A DNA stretch of 64,000 nt, from NCBI RefSeq assembly GCF_002865645.1, contig NW_020194555.1, positions 1,824,288 through 1,888,287 on the forward strand, in the 5' to 3' direction. How positions within the stretch are numbered: the first letter of the stretch is position 1; every line of letters starts with the position of its first letter. The notes beneath the pieces are model-generated. The model searched no databases and was not told the origin of the DNA. It worked only from the letters and a program-made list of their open reading frames with translations. Below are positions 58,861 to 64,000 of the stretch, in pieces. Made by a program: the position numbers and the translations under genes. This DNA comes from Hyaloscypha bicolor E. Lineage: Eukaryota > Ascomycota > Leotiomycetes > Helotiales > Hyaloscyphaceae.

Positions 58861-60017
58861 TTCGCGCTAACTAGAATATAAAGTCATAATTATATTATTT
58901 ATATTATACTATTAGTTCTTTATATATTTAAAAAATATTACTAACTTAACTATTTAGTAAGTAATAGGAATAAAGTAGTATTAACTTAGAAATAGTAGTA
59001 CTTATTAGAAATAAGGCTAAGAATTATAATTTTATTATTAAGCCCTAATATAAACTTCTTTAGTTATAAGGGATTTCTTAAATTTCTTATTATTTAAACT
59101 TCGTCTCATATAAATAAGATATAAATAATTTCCTTTTAAGTAGTTTATAACTAAAATATAAGCTTATTTAAGTTCTATAAATAACTTAATTAAAGTTTAG
59201 TAATTATAGGAATATCTTTAATATTAATAATATAATATCTCTTATATAATATAATTGCGTTTTTTACTAAAGTAATTAATAGATAACCTAAATATACCCG
59301 AAGAAAATCTAAGATTAGAAATAGCTTATTAAGCTATAAATATAGTAATAGTATTATTAGTATAATTAATTAGTTATAGGGAAGCTACTTATATCTAATT
59401 ATAATTAGAGATATATTATTTAAAGTTAATATATAACCTATAGTATTTTTAGTAAGCGCGGCCTTATCTAGAGCTACTCTTGCCTCTATATTACTATTAC
59501 TAGCATAAGGTAGCTCTGGGAATATTCTTGGTAAAGTTAAAGATATCTTAGTATATAATAAAATACTCGGATCTCTTTCTTAAATAAGAGAAGCTTATAG
59601 CCAAACTATAAATATTAAAGCCGGGATTAATAAATAGGATAATAAAGACTAGTATATAAGTAATAGTATAATACTCTTATTTAGAAAGTAATATTATTTT
59701 TTCTTTAATTTTAAAGCCCTTTAGACCTTAATATCTAGGATTGCTTTTAACTAAGTTATAATATAACTTAGCTCTTTATAATACTTTACTAGAATATCTA
59801 ACTAGTTTAGAAAAGTTTATTTATTATAGAGCCTGCTATATATTTAAGGGACATAAAAGCTACTATAGAGAAAGAAGAAAAGATTATATAAGTAATAAGT
59901 ACTCTTACTAGAGTAAATAAATCTCGGCCACTAATAATATAAATAAAGCTTATAAAAGAAAAGAAGCTATATCTTAGCGTAAACTTTCTAGGGTAATTTC
60001 TGGAAAGAGGCAAGTAT
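58861..60017. other. AT-rich decayed DNA; possible protein-derived piece
   Basis: Minus-strand translation near 59560-59430 gives SLTLPRIFPELPYASNSNIE and ARVALDKAALTKN, which look protein-derived. This could be an extension of the gene at 60018-60938 or a separate remnant. Nothing else is recognised in about 1.15 kb. Confidence 0.4.
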
Positions 60018-60938
60018 CTAAATCTAAAAGGGCTTTACCTAAATATTTTAAAACACGTGGTATGTCTTGTTTTTTATAGTATAAATAAGCTTAAAGGTAG
60101 TAAAGTAATAGCGGGCTAGCTTACTAATTACTTCTAGTAGGTATTACTTTAAGATTAGTTCTAGTATTAAGCTCTAAAGAGCTATACTAAGAGTAATTAG
60201 GGGGAATTCGTGGGCCTATTTAATAATTTCTCTAATTACCTCGTGTGCTTTATCTATTTTTACGTAAAGGTCCGATATGCTTTCTAGCTTAGTAAAAAAG
60301 GCATATAGAGCTCGTGCTTTATTTCTACTAGCCTTTAAATTACTCTTTATTAACCCTAACCTAGCCTTAATAAACTTATTATTAATTACCTTATATAGTT
60401 AAGTAATAAGGGCTAGTTTTCTAGTAGTCTTCCAGGTTTTTCTATACCGTAATTATAGTTATAATAGGATCTAGTATAAGTCTAGGATAATGACCTATTA
60501 AAAAAGAGTCTTAATATCCTTGGCTTTCGAATTCTCTAAAAGGTAAATTAGTTAGTTATATTTCGGAACTTGGTTAGGAGATTAACCTCGCCGCATAGCT
60601 TGCTCCAAGATTTTCGCAAGGATTATGAACTCTTATATAACCGCCAAGAGGTTCCCGTTATTTAATACTATCCGAATCGTGATTTCTTCTCTATTATAGT
60701 ATTCTTTAATATAGATAGCCATGATTTTCAGGCTTTTATCCGTTGTGGCTAATAGAAATATAAGGTTACTCGTAATCTCTTTCTCTCGCGAGATGCTCAG
60801 GCGGCGCGTTTGGTCTCCCTTAGGAACGGCAAGATTCTCGCGTGGTATCTCTGGCAGCTTATCTAGCTTCTGGAGATGGCTAATTATTTATTATAATTAC
60901 AGGCGGGTAATCGCATCTTCCCACATTGCTGCTTCCAT
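60018..60938 (-). pseudogene. Unidentified gene, about 306 codons, RIP-degraded
   Basis: From ATG at 60936-60938 leftward a single frame holds to 60018, interrupted by roughly 17 stops, all TAA or TAG. Segments: MEAAMWEDAITRL; LDKLPEIPRENLAVPKGDQT (about 60865-60805); REKEITSNLIFLLATTDKSL (about 60785-60730); ITIRIVLNNGNLLAVI and EFIILAKILEQAMRRG (to about 60595); KSNLKASRNKARALYAFFTK (about 60355-60300); IDKAHEVIREII (about 60265-60230); LARYYFTTFKLIYTIKNKTY (about 60120-60060). Likely mostly helical. The first 350 bp keep normal GC, whereas the C-terminal part is AT-rich, so RIP intensity fades toward the window's right edge. Family not recognised. A codon-phased stop pattern in one frame is strong evidence that it was once a gene. 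Confidence 0.6.
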
Positions 60939-62656
60939 GATCCTCTCTTCTTAGTGACCTGGCTCGTTACCACGCTAGGACATGGTCAGGTTATAGTAGG
61001 TATGATGCGGGCGGTTGTAAAAGGCAAGGCAGTTGGAGAGAGGTATGAGGAGGGTCGAGGTAGTCGCAAAGCGTTATTAAGGAGAGGGGGATGGAGCTAT
61101 AGGCGGGTAATATATAATAAAGGCGTGCTAGGTACTGCTCGAATCTCAGTAAACTATAGTAAAGATAATATTAAGGCTCGGAAGAGGCTGCGAAGTTACC
61201 TGATAGATGTATTGCAAGCTTTTGAGTTAAATGCCTATTCCCGATAACTGGGCTTGAGAGTCTGGAAATGACGAGTTTCAGCTTAGTTATTCGGTTATTA
61301 TTGACTGGTAGTTCTAATTAGATTGTCTTTGAATGCCGAGACTCTTGTGATCGAGAAGGTTCTCGAGGTCAGCCAATTAAATGGCAATAGAGTTGGCTGT
61401 TCTATTTTGGGAGTTCTTGAAGATTACGCCAAAGCGTATAAGGCCGTTATTGGGGTCCGTCGGTAACAAATTTGAAGCATTACTCAATGCATTATCACGT
61501 GAGAAAATAAAGATAAATTTTATTATATATTATAGAAACGTTAGATCCCCGGTGGTATGAAACTGGTGTGGCTTGGACGTGGCTTCGATATACTATAAGG
61601 CTGAGATTACGACTTTCAATTTTTTATAGCATATTATAAAATCTATATGGACTCACTAATACTTTACTCTTCTAATTAATATCTTTTATTTACTATAATA
61701 CATTGCAAGTTTTGCGGATGGAAAGCGCTGCGCGTGTGGGCCGCGCCAGTGTAGTAGTTAACTTGCTTGTAATACAGCACGCTTTGGGTCCTGATATGAT
61801 TAATCACTTTAGCGATATGCAACACAAACTCTTCCAGCCAATAGCGACTGCCTTGCGAGAAGAAAAGTAGAAGTAAGATGACTTGGTGTTGGAATAACTT
61901 TAGTGGAGGAGTCGATGCTGTGACAAGGAACTCAGCGAGGGCTCAAATGGGCACCATCTACTAAATATAGCACTATCGTCATCACCATCGCCTCCTCTGG
62001 TGCTGGCTTCCAATAGGCTGGATGGGAGCCAGCACAGAATCCCGGTATAGAGGCCGAAAAGGGATCCCGGCTAGGGGAATCGTTTCTCTTTCGGGCTTGG
62101 TGACCTCACCACCGGCACCAAGGCATCCGAGGAGTCGGCTTTCCACGTTGGGTCGCAGGAGACTTTTCCTACGAGGCTTGGCAACGCCCTTGCAGTGGTC
62201 GCGGCAATTGGCCACCAAAGGCCGTCAGCGAACCTCCTGCCGGGGCGAAATGTAAACCCTTTCACTTCGTTTCAGGGCATTCTACTCAGATTTTCATTGA
62301 TACCCGCTGTTTTCCATGTACCACGGCCCTAGTACAGTAAAGGGCGAATTGAGTGTCGCTACTTTTTATACATAACTTTTTTAAGGGACTGCGGGGTAAT
62401 TCTATGGCTTGTGTGACTTGTACAGGGAGGTACCTTAAAAAGGCAGAATTTGGCGGTGACCTCCCCCAAGAACAAACCACGTTGACCCCCCCTCCCCTTC
62501 TCTCTCTCCTTAAGTCTAGTCTGAGCAGAGGTGTTGGCAAATAAGTCACGTGATCGAAATCAAGAGTAAGGACGACCTGTCTTTACACTCTGCTACTTCC
62601 GGTGCATAGTAACCTCTGCAATACCAATGTGCAACAAAAAAGTTTATTTTTATTTT
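60939..62656. other. Normal-GC intergenic region, no confident gene
   Basis: Composition recovers to normal. Overlapping open frames (plus 60954-61247, plus 62022-62255, minus 61982-62218, minus 62286-62549) lack recognised motifs and contradict one another. Part of 60939-61250 may be the promoter or leader of the minus-strand pseudogene. A small AT-rich patch with CACGTGAGAAAATAAAG lies at about 61497-61560. Nothing firm can be assigned. Confidence 0.45.
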
Positions 62657-64000
62657 TTATTTAATTTTAAATAATTCAACCTGGGATTTATTTGACTTTA
62701 CCAAGTCTATTGCTTCACCTTCCATAAATCCTTCGATATAGCTGGTCCCGACATGGATATAAAAGCCTCCACTTTTCCTTAATATCATAGGATAATTACT
62801 GCCTTTAAGAATACAGACAAAGTCGCCTTTAAGGGTACCTTTTGGCGCCATGCCCAAATATCCACAAGAGGTCTCAACAATTGCCCAGTTTTCTACAATA
62901 TAAGTAGAATGCCGAACATAATTCATTAAATCCGGATGCGGACCTCTTTGTTGTAATAAAAGCGCTTCTTGTATTACATCTTCGTCGCACTCAGGATATA
63001 ATTTCTGGATAATATCTCGTGTATGTATCTCGGGCATTTTGCCTAGCCCAGCGAGTTGAAAAAGCAATGGAGAGAATTTTTCGCCAGTGAAAAAAAAAAA
63101 AAGCAGCATATCAATAATTCGGAGCATAGACAGGATTTCATGCTTGGAACTTCTTTCACAACATAGAACTTGAATAACCGCCCTCAATGGGGATAGACCG
63201 GTGATGTAGCAAGGGTGGCGCTGACAGTAATCGGCGAGAAAGGAATGGAACCGTTCCATATCTTCACCAGTGGGAAGTTGAAAAGTTTTGACTACTTCCT
63301 GAGCCCTCAGACCCCAGGCATACAGAGTCTGCCCCGACACCGAACTCGTTCCGATAGATTCCGTGAATACGTTATAGTCAGCGTAGGGCTCCCATTTATC
63401 CGGACCGACAGACAATCGAGGCAGAGATCCTTTCGCTGGTACTTCAGGGTAGTTTGGTGCCCAGGACGGCAGCCCGAGACAGCCACTATATAGTCCCACG
63501 CCCGCAAATCTCATAAAACGAAGTTCATTATACTGGCCGGCCTGTGCGGGGCTTTGGCAATATTTCAGCCATTCTGCCACGAACTCGCTGTATATATCTG
63601 GAAGTGGCTTTGTGTAATCTGGAATGATTTGGATTCTCATCATTCCCAGTAATCCATAAATATAATCCTCTGGCCTAGTTGCGACGAGCTCGTGAGTATA
63701 AACTGTCAAATCCCATAAAGTATTATTCGCATTTTGGTCGTCGTTGATCGCATTTTGGATCCGATAAATTCTCAGTATTGGGCCAAAACGCTGCGTTCCT
63801 GCCTGAAGGAAGCTGAATGCTGCTAAACCGAGATGCTGCCCATATGAATAGATCAATTTTCTTCCATCAGTCTCCAAAGAGAGAATCCAGGTCGAAATAT
63901 CAATGAGCGCTTGAATAGTAATTACCCGGAAGGAGTACATGAGGAGAAATCGCTTGGCCATGACGCACTCTTGAAGGATCCATACACGCTCCCAGTAAGA
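62657..64000 (-). CDS. HET-domain (heterokaryon incompatibility) protein, 5' part outside window
   Basis: The minus-strand frame is open from the window edge to TAA 62657-62659. Its first in-window residues, SYWERVWILQEC (63998-63965), match the conserved end of the HET domain (YWxRxWxxQE), so the in-frame Met at 63961 is internal and the true start lies beyond 64000. Next come ATRPEDYIYGLLGM (about residue 90 from that Met), PDYTKPLPDIYSEFVAEWLK, and LPSWAPNYPEVP, all standard in fungal HET proteins. The C-terminal block CGYLGMAPKGTLKGDFVCIL followed by YIEGFMEGEAIDL is the usual HET-protein ending. HET proteins act in non-self recognition, where incompatible allele pairs trigger cell death. 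An A12-13 run at about 63091-63103 encodes LLFFFFTGE in frame and may be error-prone. No RIP signs; it looks intact. Specific het locus not recognisable. Confidence 0.9.
   Translation of the reverse strand, partial: SYWERVWILQECVMAKRFLLMYSFRVITIQALIDISTWILSLETDGRKLIYSYGQHLGLAAFSFLQAGTQRFGPILRIYRIQNAINDDQNANNTLWDLTVYTHELVATRPEDYIYGLLGMMRIQIIPDYTKPLPDIYSEFVAEWLKYCQSPAQAGQYNELRFMRFAGVGLYSGCLGLPSWAPNYPEVPAKGSLPRLSVGPDKWEPYADYNVFTESIGTSSVSGQTLYAWGLRAQEVVKTFQLPTGEDMERFHSFLADYCQRHPCYITGLSPLRAVIQVLCCERSSKHEILSMLRIIDMLLFFFFTGEKFSPLLFQLAGLGKMPEIHTRDIIQKLYPECDEDVIQEALLLQQRGPHPDLMNYVRHSTYIVENWAIVETSCGYLGMAPKGTLKGDFVCILKGSNYPMILRKSGGFYIHVGTSYIEGFMEGEAIDLVKSNKSQVELFKIK

Noticed and set aside
61982..62549. 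Five overlapping short frames on both strands
   Set aside because: They exclude one another and none shows a domain or intron-consistent extension.
63215..63507. Short frames antisense to or overlapping the HET gene
   Set aside because: Shadows of the HET coding frame.
1..64000. Telomere repeats, rRNA genes or mitochondrial insertions
   Set aside because: No TTAGGG arrays and no rRNA-like or organellar gene segments recognised on either strand.

Overview
The window looks like an accessory, repeat-rich segment of a filamentous ascomycete (Pezizomycotina) genome. Evidence: a fungal HET-domain (heterokaryon incompatibility) gene at the right end, two DUF3435 tyrosine-recombinase genes, chromodomain-bearing Ty3/Gypsy, Ty1/Copia and Tad1-type LINE elements, and heavy RIP-like decay. 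RIP (repeat-induced point mutation) turns CpA into TpA on both strands. Here almost every former CAA, CAG or TGG codon reads TAA or TAG, so long open frames are nearly absent from about 9.3 to 60 kb.

Layout. 1-1279: decayed piggyBac transposase. 1777-5830: DUF3435 gene copy A, whose 5' leader was split by a 2997-bp hAT transposon (2074-5070, 8-bp target duplication TCTATTTC). 5.8-9.3 kb: normal-GC island with two tiny possible ORFs, a 27-bp minisatellite and no recognised gene. 9.3-26.0 kb: nested Ty3/Gypsy chromoviruses. Gypsy-2 (minus, 9792-26030, TSD TTTAA) was split by Gypsy-1 (plus, 10981-19413, TSD AGATT). Gypsy-1 in turn carries two solo LTRs (12763-13056 and 19015-19312), each with its own 5-bp duplication. 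27.0-27.3 kb: 17-bp satellite. 27.9-32.1 kb: minus-strand Copia relic containing a 511-bp tandem duplication. 33.9-35.0 kb: unidentified decayed minus-strand frame. 37.8-43.7 kb: Tad1-like LINE (plus). 43.7-44.85 kb: third Gypsy fragment. 44.85-46.86 kb: 5'-truncated Tad1 copy (minus). 46.9-50.1 kb: DUF3435 copy B with C2H2-like finger region. 50.1-60 kb: AT-rich DNA with many different minisatellites and decayed genes, including a MADS-box-like gene and a second partial copy. 60.0-60.9 kb: decayed minus-strand gene of about 306 codons, not recognised. 60.9-62.6 kb: intergenic. 62.66-64.0 kb: HET gene running off the window, the only clearly intact gene.

The window is best read as a layered history of insertions. 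Some boundaries are exact, because target duplications and long terminal repeats match to the base; others are estimates from where translated similarity fades. Family names come from remembered protein motifs, with no database search. Where internal stops are mentioned, only the observed broken sequence is described.
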